The notes beneath the pieces were generated by a model that ran no database searches, was not told where the DNA came from, and was given only the letters and a program-made list of their open reading frames with translations. A stretch of DNA of 64,000 nucleotides. It comes from Viscum album (taxonomy: Eukaryota > Streptophyta > Magnoliopsida > Santalales > Viscaceae). Both the position numbers and the translations under genes were made by a program. The first letter of the stretch is position 1. Each line of letters opens with the position of its first letter. Below, one piece after another: positions 12,856-25,313 of the stretch. Location: NCBI GenBank assembly GCA_963277665.1, contig OY728128.1:1349876356-1349940355 (forward strand). Reading direction: 5' to 3'.

Positions 12856-13599
12856 ATTTATCATGACCCGTCCCCTGGGGCATGTTCTATGACTACACCA
12901 AGCCTGCCTCCCAAAATCCAGGGGTTGGAAAATGGCACTGAAGGCATCAACCTACATGTGGGAGGCATTTTCATTAGTACATGTACGAACACACACGGCC
13001 AACCATGTACCACACACTTAAAAGGAAACAAGTATCACTAAAACAAAAATGAGTTCACGTAAAACTCTTACTAGTGGGATAGAATACAAACTCAACAAAA
13101 TAACTGAAAATAGAAAAGTATAAAAAAGAAACATTAATGGCCATCTGCGGAAATCCCCACCTGATCGTCAGAGTAGTGTAGCTACTAGAAGTAGATGTAT
13201 AACATATTTTCCCCTTGATACTATTGGGACCCACCTAGTCCTAGGACACCTAGTCTGCGATCATATCGTACATCAGTCCCATCTCTCTAAGCACCTCTAG
13301 GTCCCAGTCCATCAAAGTCTCTGTCGAAATGTTGATCGCCTACACAGTACACGATAATAGTGGGTGGAGCCTGTGCAAGGGTGAGTAATGTGATACATAG
13401 TAGGGACCCAAAAAAGGAAATACCACCCATCAATCATCAATTTAAATCACAAATCACAAGTCCTCTCACTCCTGGTATGCATTTAGGGTTGTGATCGAAG
13501 AATATTCAGTCATGTTATCGAACTCCTTAGTTGTTGGAAAACTCCCCATCTATCGAGTTCAATGGTCCTTTCAAGTCAAACAGAATCCTCATACCACTA

Positions 13600-13870
13600 A
13601 CCTTGTACTTTTTTGGTACTCATCCATTATTATTACAGTGGGTATACGGGGTAACAAAGAGATGCTCCCTATCATGGCCATGTCAGGTCACACTGAGCCA
13701 CTTCCCATCAAGGCCATACTGAGGTACTCCTCATGTCAAGTATCATGGGTATGCCGGGTCACACAGATTCGCTCCCCACCATAGGCATAGCAGCTCCCAA
13801 ATATTCTCTTTCCATTGGGAGATTGTTGAGTCACACTGAGTTGATAATAAGCTGTATTCAGGTCTCATCC
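13600..13870 (-). repeat. Composite tandem repeat in X1 5' LTR
   Basis: Copies of the GGTCACAC-type unit occur near 13690 and 13757, with decayed neighbours. Translation of the repeat yields the recurrent peptide GHTEPLP or GHTDSLP, which explains the short frames here without a gene. Confidence 0.7.
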
Positions 13871-14059
13871 AACTGTAGGGTTCCATACATACCGTTCTTG
13901 AGAAAACCTCTCCTCAATCCATTTATCACATCTCAAAATATATGAAAGCCTCCTCAGAGCATTCCAAAATATCCACCTCATCAAGTGGGTCCCAACTCCA
14001 TAAATGGATTGTCAATAGGACACATGGTTCTCAAGATACAGTCATTTATGTAAACAGTG

Positions 14060-14690
14060 GTTGGTTGGATTTGGGCCTGATCTGACCCAGTCAGACCAAC
14101 CCGACCAACCAGGTCTGGGGGTCCCATATACTCTGGTTTAAATTCCACCAACTCAACATAACTCAGTTTGGGTAAAGATTGGCCCAGTATGGCCTGGCCA
14201 GTGAGTCAGTCCTAGTGGGCCTCCAGGGTTCCGGCCCGGTTCGGCTGAGGGTCCAGCCCACTAGGTCAACTGGCGACCCGATCTCATTCAGCCCGGCCCA
14301 AAAGGCATAGGTCATTCTTGAAGGCGCGGGTCTGGCCTGCGGGCACGGGTCCTACCAATAGTGTTGTTCCAGCCCGCTGAACGATGTGGGCCGATATAAT
14401 GCCACCTGGAAGAGATGCAGACAGCTACCACATCTGGCCTCCATTCTCCCCATGGACAGGTGGGCCCTCCTTCTATGGTCAAGAAAATTTGACTCGTTGA
14501 GCCACCTAGGTGGCCTAGAGGTGAGCCACCCCTACACATCACTAAGCGGGCATCGCGTCTCCCCGCTACCATCATGGGCCACCAATGAGAGGGCCACCCC
14601 CTCCGCCTGCAGCCACCGCTACCACCACTGGTAGATTGTATAGAAGACCACCTGACAGACTCTGGTGGTCCGTTCTCTATGACTTATGCA
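14060..14690. repeat. GC-rich island in X1 5' LTR
   Basis: This is the counterpart of 6240-6930, rich in GGCCC and GGGTC words. It is noncoding as far as I can tell. Confidence 0.75.
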
Positions 14691-15769
14691 CCTGCACTCT
14701 TTGGGGAACTTCCTCCTCGCCATGAATGTTCTGAAATCATCTTACAACCACTTTGACAGTATGGCCACAAGGAACACACATGGAGGAGGTGTGTGGGCTT
14801 GTTCATGTCATCCTGCACCCTCCGAGATAGATTTTTAAAGCAAGGAAAGGTCCATGGGGTTTTTTCCACTAGAAAAAGATAATTTAAATCTCAGATAATG
14901 AAAATCCAGAAATAAATTACCCTCCCGCATTAATTCACGATTCACGGATCAACATGCTTGTAAATTGATCCACATTAATCATTTCCAGAAAAAATGGGGA
15001 AGAACATTAAAATAAAATAACCCTACCTCTTTGACCTTTGTTTCGACAATGTTACATCCTGTAGGATTTAAGACGTCGACGTTGTTCAATACTTTCGGCT
15101 CCGATAATCGAGGTGCGTCGAAGATGTTTGACATTCTTTGGCATTTTTCATTCATCATTGGAGAGTATGATCATCATAGGATAGTTAGATAATCCTTGCA
15201 GTTTAATTCCTTGTTCCACAAACGCATCAACCAAAATAAAAGGAAAAACAAGTCACATCATTACCGTTACATTGGGATGTCAAATCGTTACATTGTTTCA
15301 TTTATGAAACAACATCACTATTACACATTATTAAAGTATCATTTAGTTGATAGTTAACGAGAAATTAATGAGCCTCATCAATGTACCTCATCGCTGCACC
15401 ACAGTGTCTCCGTCTTCCGCTCAATAGATGAGAAAATAAAAAGAAAATATTAGTTTAATGTTATTTAAATATTTTTCGAATAGTTTGAAAATTAACATTT
15501 TTGTTCAGCCCTTGTCGGTCGAAGTTAAGCCCTTTTTAGGAAAATCATGGAATTCTGAGTTCAAAGGTGACCTCGAATTTTTGATCAGAGCACTAGTTCA
15601 AATGTTAGAAAAAACCCACTCACATATTTATTTAAGAGAACCTAAAAAATCTATAATTCTGTTCCGGACTCATCGGGGCTCATAATCACGTGTCGTCAAA
15701 GCATGTGGTCTCAAAATAATTAAATATAATTTATAAAACATTACAAGGAATTTCCAAGATATAACATCA

Positions 15770-15999
15770 AATTCATAATTTTTTTACCTTCTTAAAAAGT
15801 ACCCTATAAAATCACAAATCAAAAAAATAAAATGATAGAAAGTATAACATATTCTCACTTAAATCGCAAGGTCTCTAAATTTACGTATTGAATAAATATA
15901 AAACTACCAAAAACATCAAAATAAAATTAATAACTATTAAATTACTCTCAAAATCCAAACCATAAAAGTTTTCTAAACCTTTATTTAATACCAACTAAG
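15770..15999 (-). other. Leader remnant and primer-binding site of element D
   Basis: The minus strand from 15993 to 15982 reads TGGTATTAAATA, a decayed initiator-Met PBS, just after the LTR end GGGGCATC. The remaining 200 bp toward X1 is AT-rich leader with no coding signal. Confidence 0.55.
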
Positions 16000-18374
16000 A
16001 TGCCCCAGACCTGGACTCTCAGTTTCGGTTCCATGAAAACAACTAATTTTTTTAAAATTATACAAGTTTCACCTCTTAAAAAATATAAATTAGGAGGATA
16101 TATTTATGTCTTTAAATTTAAGGATTATAAAAATATTAAAAAAATCTATCTTTCAAAAATATATTTTTTTCTTTACAGAATACTTCAATGAAATCTCTAT
16201 ATTTTCTTCATATAAAGTTTGTGTATTTGATACTAATATTCTATGTGAATCTTACAAAAATAAATTCTCTATAAAAAATATTTCAAAACATTGGGTGAGA
16301 AAAAATCATAATAAGGGATTCTAAAATAAATGTAACCATTTTTTAAGATACCTTAATACTTTATTTGAAAACATTCAATTCAAAACATAAATATTTTATT
16401 AAATAAAACTTTATTTAAATATAAAAATATATTTCCCATTAAAAACACATAATGAGTTTTCCAAAAAGAAAATAAATATTTTAGAAAACATTTCATAAAA
16501 TCACCTTGGAAAATAACTTTCTTAAAATAAAAAAAATCCATGAATAAAAAAGTGATATTTCTTATAAATAAAATATTATTACTCTGTGATTAAATGTGGG
16601 TAAATTTTTTAAAGAACACAGTTATTCATCTAAAAGACACATATTAATTTCTTATCCCAATCTCTAACTATCTCACTCTCACTATAGCACCCAATAAATT
16701 CACAATAGATGTTTTTTTATTAGATTAAACGAATTAGATGCTTCATTTATAAGATATAACTCACTATATAATATTACTAATTGATAATAATATTTATTTT
16801 TATATTTTTATTTTTATTTGTTTTCATCCACTCAAGCATAGAAAAAAAATGCATGATTAAAGATATGGTCCCCCAATGTAAATGATCCAATTTCCCTATG
16901 ATTGCCATGTTTTTTCTTTTCTAAACATATTTTATAGTGGATATATCATTGATGTTAAAACATATGTGTACTTACATTTCTATAAAACTATAAATAGTAT
17001 AAGGGGGTGTACTTCTATGTATACTTCATCTGTTCATTGGTGTTTGCAAACTAATATGACTACCATCAACAAATGTATTTTATTACTATATATTAATATA
17101 TAAATTATAGATTTTGTTATTTCATAAATCCTAGTTCTTAGTTTCTATGTGGCTTCTTCTTCCTTGATTCTACATGTCTTAGTGAAAGCTTTTATTGTCT
17201 CTGATTTTTAAAGTGTTGAATCATTACATCAGTAAAGACAAAAAAACTCTATTATAACACTAGTTTTTGTCAATGTTGTGTTAAGAAGGGGGGACAAGAA
17301 TGGTCAGTTGGATCTCAAATATTGGGTGTGGTCTTGGGTTATACTATAGTGGTGAATGCAATGGGCTTTGATATCTGGTTGGAATCTTGCAATGTCAATG
17401 GTGACTGAAATCTCGAGAGGTTAAATATAGCCATGATGCCTCAATTGGATTTTTTTTCATTTTTTGAATATTCATGTGTGTCAGTGTGTCTGTTTTCTTC
17501 CATATTTATAAAGTAGAAATTAAAATATACTAAAAAAATTTAATCATTAATATTATTCAATTAAAATAGTTTATATTCAATAAAATTCATTTTATAATTA
17601 AATTCCACAATCTTCATTAAATATTTCCAATATTAATTTCAATATTTCAATATTTACTTCTGTTAAATAATTTGAATGCCCTAATTATTATATTTCTAAT
17701 TAATTTTCATATATTTATACTTATCATTAACTATATTTATACTTATCATTAACTATATTTAATCGTCATGTGTTAAATAATTTCCATTTTATTGAGAATT
17801 AATTTTCCTAAAATAAAACTCATATATTCATATGATAAAATAATAAATTTGAAATGTGATCATATTAAATTTAACTCTAGCATAAATAAAAATTTATTTA
17901 AATTATTTTATGGGAAATAAATAAATTATTTAAAAGTATTGTTTTTTTAATAGTATGAATATGTCAAATTAGCTTATTTTTTATAACATTAAATTTTATA
18001 ATATATATTTCATATATATATTGTTTTTGAATTCTATATTTATTTTGTTCAACATCTTATATCTCACAATAACTAAAAATTCAATATGACATATTTATAG
18101 TTTTATGTAAAATTCTCATAATATATATATAAACATATATATATAATTATATATATATATGTGAATATATGTGTGTGTGTGTGTATATTAGGTTACTAAA
18201 ATCATTATCACTGTATTTTTTTAATTTGTCTCCATAATAATTATTATTTCTTCCTCAAATTTATATAAATTATTTATCAAATTATTTCCAATTGGAATAT
18301 TTTAGTATTTTCATTTGTTATTGTTATCCAAATTTAGAACTGATGTTATTTATATTCTACCAATGTGTGTTAGG
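16000..18374 (-). repeat. 5' LTR of element D, truncated by C
   Basis: Direct repeat of 1491-4878, lacking about 850 bp that the other copy has. The right edge near 18370 stops short of the LTR start seen at 4878. Roughly 200 bp appear displaced to the far side of element C, outside the window. A mixed (TA)n/(TG)n microsatellite lies at 18121-18185. Confidence 0.65.
18121..18185. repeat. TA/TG compound microsatellite
   Basis: Alternating TA runs are followed by a GTGTGTGTGTGTGT run. It lies inside the D LTR. Confidence 0.9.
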
Positions 18375-18407
18375 TTTCATTTTGATATCAATATTTCAAT
18401 ATGTTTT

Positions 18408-20981
18408 TGTTGAGAAAGTCGATATAATATGATGTTGAAGTTATGTTGGAATATTTCCTTATAGAGAAAAAAAATTCTTTAATGAGGGGTAAGAAACGTT
18501 TCTTATGGAGTGTAAGATGATGATAGGATAGTCACATGTTATAAAAATCATGAATATTGTCATGATCTAAGATTAAGTTGCAAACTCTTTTTATGGGAAG
18601 AGATATAAATCAATTTCCTTGAACATAGACCATTGGATGCAAATCACCAGATAGATATGGTAATATGAAGATAAAAGAAATGTATGAGGTTTTAATTGCA
18701 AAATGGAATTAGTTTGAATAAGAATAATGATTCAGAAAAATATTTTTAAGAAGTTTGATGTTATATAGTACCATATGAAGAAATATATCATTCTTATTTA
18801 CTTACATAATGGTATAAAATTCACTACGTAAATGTATTAATTGATTCTCATAGCTACGTAAAGGTTGAATATGATTTAAATGACCTGTGTAATGTATCAA
18901 ATGAAATGTGATCGTATCAGAATTTGGAGATGTCAATTAAGTTGTAATGGTTTATGTACCATTTTTTGGACACTCAAACAGTCAAAAGTATATATATTTC
19001 CACTCTCATAATATGAAGAAATGTAATGGTGTTCTATTCTATGAAGGGAATATAAATTTTATGTTATCATTTATTTCCACAAAATAGTGTGGTAAATAAA
19101 TCGTACCATATGAATGACATCATGACAATGATATCTAACCGAGATAACCATATCTAATTACATAAATTATAAATCTATTATGTTGCAATGGATGAGGAAA
19201 TTTCACTAGTTGAATGAACCTCAAGCTGAGATAGGTGATTTTACATTATGTACAATCACTGGTAAAATATTATATATAAAGAGTACTGGTTGGAGAGTAG
19301 TATGAATCCAATAGATAAAGATATGTGATTGCATAGAAACCATATATTGAGGACATAAAAAGGAGGTTCCCTAACAAAGGGGAACCAAAAAAAGGTACAT
19401 AATAATTTAGAATCTTGTAAATCCATTAGATTGATATTGATTAAGGTGTAGCATAAAACAGATAATTATTAATTAAGTAAAAAAGATAAAAATAGACTTT
19501 ATAGAGGATATATAAGGTGATTTGTATAATATATTTAATATCCTTAAGAATTAGGATTTGTATTTAATCATAAAATTTCTATTTAGCTAGGGTGGTTAAG
19601 GAAGCTCTTGAAGATACCTAATATTGACTTTAAGGAAGTTTTATGAAATGGTGTTTTTCAAGAAAATTCATGTGTATTTGGTAATTTTCTAAAAAAATGA
19701 GAAGTGTTCTATGAAATAATTGAACTAGGTGATTAGAAAATTATGTTTTATAAAAGTGGTAAAAGTGTTTTGAATTCCCAAACAAACTTTTTGTGGTTCA
19801 CCTATGTAAAGGGTTTCAACAGATAAAGACTGTGTAATAATGTTAATGTGTAGAGAATATGAATTGAGGTAAAATATATATTGTGATAATGTAATTAAGA
19901 TCCTATTTAAATGAAGAATAATCATCCAACATAGGAGATTTTGAAAAAAGGTCATCAAACTATGTTTCATCATTTGAATAGAAAGTGCATCTAATTAACT
20001 TTTTAGTTGATTAAATAATGTTCATCGGAGTGAGTTTCATTGATCAAATCAGGAGGTGCATCAAACTAAACATGCTTCATTATATAAATAATAATCTATA
20101 CAAGAACATAATACTGATATGTTTTGAATATAACTCACTAGATATAAGGGAACTGCATTAAGGAACATCAGATGTAGACATCTCAGATGGATTTATCAGA
20201 CATAGGGCTTATCAGACGAAGTCATCAGAAAAACATTCATATTAATGTTTTATATACAAAGTTATGAAAAGATTATAATGAGAATATCCAGGTAATTATA
20301 AGATATGTTGGATGTACAAATGTCAACAAAATATTAAGTGAGTTATTGGAGAACATGACAATTGTACATAGGTGAAAGTGGTCCAATTTTCATATAGATG
20401 AAAGAATATCATTCTATAATGGATCATAAAATAAGAACAAAATAAATAATATTGGGGAAGTATGACTAGTTATTGATGAGTCTTGTTAATTGGGGTGTAT
20501 AACCAGATATAACATCAAGAGGATAAAATTAATATAGTTTTGGGGTATAGCCTATTGTGGTAGAAGAGAATATTTCTAGGGGTATAACTTTGATAAGATT
20601 TATGAATGACTGTATAGTGGTATAACCAGTTATTAAATGTTCCATTGTTATCCTGAAAATATTATAGTAAAAGAATCTTTTTTGAGGGGAATAAAAACAT
20701 ATAAAAGTGTAGTTCTTTGTACCAAACCTTGTTAATTTTATTTTTTCACCACTTTTTATATTTTATTCACATTAAAGGGAGGTTAAAATTTATATTTTAT
20801 TGTATCATAATTCAAACAAGTTTAAGGGGTTAGGAAACGTTCCTTTATGAAGTGATAAATATTCTTAAAAAATAAATACAAAAATTTAACTCTAATTCAC
20901 CCCTCCCCCTCTCAGTAATCCATTATTATTCTAGGTTATTTCATTTTTTGTTTAAGTGGGTTACATATTTCAGATCCAACA
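18408..20981 (+). repeat. 5' LTR of element C
   Basis: It starts TGTTGAGAAAG and ends GATCCAACA. The first 1 kb aligns with 24204-25313. Shared landmarks include GGAGTGTAA(G/C)ATGATG near 18510 and 24310, and an AAGTTG segment near 18572 and 24370. A pyrimidine-rich tract precedes the end, as in element E. Its length of 2.57 kb is long for copia. Confidence 0.65.
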
Positions 20982-20984
20982 AAA

Positions 20985-21870
20985 TAGATTATATATTTTC
21001 ATTTCTTTAAACATCATGGGTGTTCCTATTTTTTATGGAAGAAACTATCATATTAGTAAAAAAGGATGTTACCATGTATTCTATTTATTTTCTTTGAAGA
21101 CAAGGATGATGAAACCATGGGATTTCCTCCTATTTTTGATGTTTATATGATTATATGATAAGGAAAAATTCGGAAATTGATCAAAAAGATAAGAATTCCA
21201 TGTAGATGTATCTCATATGGAATGATTATGAAAATATTATGGGTTTTCCCATGGCTATAAAATTTAATATTAGTTGAGAATTTTCTATGAAAAAAATTAA
21301 ACATTTAAATAAGCTAAATGAAAACTATAGAGAATCATATATAAAAATAATAATATGTATGATGCAGAAAGTATTGATGAAGAATTTACAAGAGTAAAAA
21401 AATATTTAGAAATATCATTGGATTCATTTAAATTCCTAATGACTCTATTATCACTAAAAACGGGTGAGACACTTTCTATATAGATTTTATTCTAAAGTGA
21501 TATTCATAAAAGATCGAGTGGATTTTTCTATTTGTGAAAATCATAATATTCTTCTTGTATATAACATGTATAATGTAGTATTTTTTTAGAAGAAGGATAA
21601 GGAAGAAATGGATTTTCTTTTATTGTTAATATATAAGCTCAGTGATAAATAAGATGAATAAGAATCAAGTGATTTTGAAGTAGAGGAAGAAGAGTTTGAA
21701 TTTTAAATCATCATTAATCTTTTTTATAAAAATATAAAATGGGAAAATATAATGGAAATGTTAAATTTTCTTTTATGTGTCATAATTGTAATGATAAAGG
21801 TTATTTTTTAAATTATTTGCCTAAGAATAATCCTAAAGATTCTAAATCAGAAAAAAAAATGTGAATTCTT
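20985..21870 (+). pseudogene. Element C gag remnant
   Basis: Translation near 21016 gives GVPIFYGRNYHISKKG, resembling the start of copia gag (a P-x-F-x-G-x-N-Y pattern). Around 21777-21830 the frame reads CHNCNDKGYFLNYLPKNNPK, a CX2CX4HX4C knuckle in which His is Phe and the last Cys is Leu or Tyr. An acidic stretch (around 21640-21705) precedes it. Gag would package element RNA. Stops interrupt the frame many times, and the assignment rests on these motifs and on the position after the LTR. Confidence 0.65.
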
Positions 21871-24203
21871 GAAAACAATAGTAGAACAAACTTAATAAAA
21901 TGTTTCATTACAATAAGAATAAAAAAAATTAAGTACAAGAGAGTTTGAAGATTCTTAATACTATATTAAATCTGAATATCACATAAACTTATTATATCTT
22001 TTCATAACAAGAAATGAATCCTCAAAAATTTATAATGAAAGTCAAGGGAGAAAAAAACATGAGTGGATTGCTAAAAAAATTAAATATAATCTTAAGATAA
22101 TTATACAACTCTAGAAGGAGATAATTATGTTGGAAAACAATGTTATGGATATATCTTTTTTGAATTTTGAGAGAATGAAAAATATTAGATAAACCATAAT
22201 GGTATAATGGATTCTAAAATTAAATATTTTAAGAATAAAAGGAAAATAAAGGGTTTTTAATAAACATCATCCATAGGGGAAACTCCTAACAAGTTATAAA
22301 TCACATTTTTTCGGAATATAAGTAGAGAAAGATAAATATAGATGAATATGAGAAGATAGTAAATTATTTTACGGAGGTCATAGTGGAGAAATAGAAATAA
22401 TTCATAGACACAAAATAAATCATTCTTACCAAAAAAATTAGTTATGAAATAAAATACAATATTCCACTATTGATGTTGAGGATAAATGAAAAAATTATCA
22501 AGGATAGGGAAAATAATAGTCTACAAAATCAAGTAGTTTATTTAACTATAATGTCTAAATGTATGTCATATTTTATTAATAATCCTAGATTAAAATTTAT
22601 TATTTCTAATAAATAAGAATCCACTAAGAAGGAGTAGAATTCAGTTAAAATTATATCCTTAAACAATGTTTCTAACAACTTATAAAGAAACATTATTCAA
22701 AGTAGTACTACTAAGAGTCTAAATGATTTATATTCACTAGTCATAACTAGTGATGGGGATTTTAATTTCACAAATAATACTCATATTAGTACTAACTACA
22801 TTTTCCAAGAAATAGGTATGAATCAATGGGGGATATACTAAGTAAAGCAGGATGAAATTTATAAGAATTTATAATGTAGAATAAAATAACATTCAAAATT
22901 TAAGGATTGTTGAAATTTCATGATAAATAAATGTGAATCATAAGAATGTTGATAAGGGAATGAAATTTATGAAAATTTATTAGAGTAAAAATATTGATTA
23001 TAAAGATGAAATATTTCATATTTATTTGGCCACATTAAATGTCCATGAATATAAATATATAGGAAACACACTAGTATGCTGAAGAAAAAGGGGAAACAGT
23101 TTTCAAAAAATGGGAAAAATATGATTACATGTTATCAAAAGATAAGAATTTGATGATTTAGAATAAATGCAATATTTCTCATCAAGATGGAAATTTTATA
23201 AGATATTTAATGACTATCGTACCATCCTAAGAAGTAATCATTTAAATGATATTGCAATCTCAAAACAAACAAATACATTGTTAAATATAATGTGAAAATA
23301 ACAACTTCAAGAAAATACTTTATAGATAATAAGAATAAAAGTATATCCCATAAAAAATCAAAGAAAAGGAAGATGAATCCAAAAATAAGGGAATATTATC
23401 TATATAAGCATGACTTCTAAATAAAATTGACGATCCTAATTGTTTCTAATATACATTATTATTTTTAGTAACTAATGAGGAATTTAAATAAAATAATTAA
23501 GGAAGCTTTTTTAGTGTTATTGTAGTCATATATCATTAAATACATGATGTAAACATTAAAATCCCTATTATCAGTAATTGTGTTCAGCCATTTAGGGGGG
23601 TAAACTGAAGAAAAGGAAAGCAGATAAAACATTTAATAAAAAAATTGTGATGTTATTAATAAATATGATATTTTAAGGTAATTGTGGTTATACACAAAAA
23701 TTATTCTAATTTGTTTATAATTAATGATCCTTGTTTTTTCTTAACAATTTGTTTTTGTTTTCCATTAATATAAAGATATTGGAATAATTATAAGAATATT
23801 TTTACATGGATGTTTTTGTGTGGAAAATATTGATCTCCTTAATTGCACACTATTATTTTCTACACCGTCTTCACCTACATAGACATAAAGATGTTCAGTT
23901 AAAGGATATTTGTTAAGGAACTCACGTGATACTAATTTTCTCTAAGAGAGATATTTAATGTTTACAAGACAAAGGAAGATGAGGTGAGAATATCCTTATG
24001 TTACCATTTTCTATTGACTTTAAATAATAGGGAGAAAAAATATAGGGGTGTATGAATTAAAAACAACACATGGGAAAATTTATTTATTAGATATATTGAC
24101 TTTTAATACATTTGATGTGTTACATGATTATTGAATAGAAACCAAAAGGATGGATCGTTGTTCTTAACTATTTTTCGTTTCATTTTATAAATTATGTCAA
24201 ATT
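21871..24203 (+). other. Unassigned internal region of element C
   Basis: This is very AT-rich, with stops in all frames. A weak hydrophilic segment (near 22490-22540, KDRENNSLQNQ) suggests a decayed coiled coil. A purine run AGGGGGG at 23593-23600 could be a polypurine tract, but it lies about 600 bp before the second LTR. No pol motif was found. Confidence 0.4.
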
Positions 24204-25313
24204 TGTTTATAGAGAAAGTTGAGAGAATATGATTCTAATGTTATGTAAGAAAAATTTCTTATATATATTTTGAAAATATTTGTAATGAATCACATGAAAC
24301 ATACCTAAGGGAGTGTAACATGATGCTAGAATGATCTCGGGTTCATAACATCATGATTATTATCCTGATCCACGATTAAGTTGTACAATTTCATACAAGG
24401 GCAGATAATCATAAAAATTTCACATTTATATAGACCACTAAAAATATATCACAATAGAGAGGTGTTATCAGATGAAGATACAATAGATGATTCAGGTTTC
24501 AATTGCATAACATAATTTGATATAACATAAATGTTGTTCTAGATGAAGAGTTATAAGAATTAATGAAGATTCATAATACCTGATAATGAAATATATGATG
24601 AATAATTACCTATGTAAGGGTATCCAATCCTCCATGTAATGATAGTAGTTGATCCCTACAACTATTTAAAATCTCTCCATGATTTACATGACCTATGGAA
24701 GAGTAAAAGGGAAATATTTTATAAGAACATGCTAGAGGTTTCAATGAAGTTACATTGGTTCAAGTACTATTGGTGAAACACTGAAAATATCCAAAAGATA
24801 GAGATATGTCAGTTTCATTAGATGGAGAAATATAAAGGCTCTCCAAACAATGAAGGGAATAAAATGTTTGTGATGAAATTGAGTTTGATAATATAAGTGC
24901 AATATGAAGCTTACCATATGAAGGATAGCATGTTAATTCTATCAGTTGTATATGACCAAAGTATAGTAGTGGAAGGATAAATATATGATATTCCAATGGT
25001 TGAGGAAGGTCTATTAGACAAAAAAAACATCAAGATAAGATACATGATGTTATCATATTGACAATCATCAGTCAGATATTACATATAAAGATAACCAATT
25101 ACAATGTAGTATGAATCCATTAAAGGTAAATATGTTATTTCATTGTAAAAACAAATGTTCAGTACATTAGAAGGACATTTCTTAACAAAGGGAAACTGAA
25201 TAGAAGTTCAACAGAAGATGGAATCATATATATTTAATAGATAACGAATTATATTGGTGTGCCATTGAAAATAAATTTCCAAATGATGGATGGGTAGACA
25301 TTCTGTAACACCC
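24204..25313 (+). repeat. 3' LTR of element C, truncated
   Basis: This aligns with the first 1 kb or so of 18408-20981 and ends where element A begins with TGTAACACCC. The remaining 1.5 kb expected of this LTR is not in the window. Confidence 0.65.

Larger units (their letters stand above)
5043..15769 (-). mobile_element. Element X1: full-length Ty3/gypsy chromovirus, degenerate
   Basis: Two LTRs of about 2.9-3.0 kb (5043-8016 and 12861-15769) enclose 4.8 kb of decayed gag-pol read on the minus strand. The order is PBS, gag, protease, RT, RNase H, integrase, chromodomain-like tail and PPT. Integrase downstream of RT places it in Ty3/gypsy, and the chromodomain-like tail suggests a chromovirus of the Tekay/Del sort. 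All frames contain stops and frameshifts, so it is not autonomous. In one 60-bp stretch compared by hand (from 5521 and from 13341) 16 bases differ between the LTRs, about 27 percent. This indicates an old insertion. It is closely related to X2 and more distantly to X5. Confidence 0.9.
12861..15769 (-). repeat. 5' LTR of X1
   Basis: This is a direct repeat of 5043-8016 and shares its landmarks in order: the PBS-proximal end, a decayed composite repeat (about 13600-13870), a GC-rich island (14060-14690) and an AT-rich promoter-distal part. The outer end near 15766-15778 is uncertain by about 10 bp. Confidence 0.9.
1491..18374 (-). mobile_element. Element D: gypsy-type LTR element, internally deleted shell
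   Basis: Two long direct repeats (1491-4878 and 16000-18374) flank element X1. Read on the minus strand, the right-hand repeat ends in GGGGCATC and is followed by a PBS-like TTGGTATTAAATA. The left-hand repeat begins TGTGATGACC and is preceded by a polypurine tract. That arrangement is an LTR retrotransposon on the minus strand with its 5' LTR at the right. Only about 160 bp of the pol end and 230 bp of leader remain between the LTRs and X1, so the coding region is essentially gone. The right LTR is cut by element C, and its missing terminal portion should lie beyond the window. Assignment to gypsy rests on the PBS, PPT and LTR termini, not on domains. Confidence 0.65.
18408..25313 (+). mobile_element. 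Element C: Ty1/copia-like element, partial
   Basis: A long repeat (18408-20981) recurs from 24204 and is cut at 25313 by element A. The first copy ends in CCCCTCCCCCTCTCAG ... GATCCAACA, a terminus typical of SIRE/Maximus-like copia LTRs. It is followed by gag-like sequence with a CCHC knuckle. Only 3.2 kb lies between the copies and I find no protease, integrase or RT, so the element is deleted or non-autonomous. The rest of the 3' LTR should lie past the nested block, outside the window. Confidence 0.65.

Noticed and set aside
12662..12883. Minus-strand frame with a hydrophobic stretch (and a similar one at 29977-30159)
   Set aside because: It runs across the PBS and leader of X1. The resemblance between X1 and X2 is explained by conserved noncoding leader DNA.
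13491..13945. Frames encoding a recurrent GHTEPLP-like peptide
   Set aside because: The peptide is just the translation of the LTR tandem repeat and is broken in other copies.
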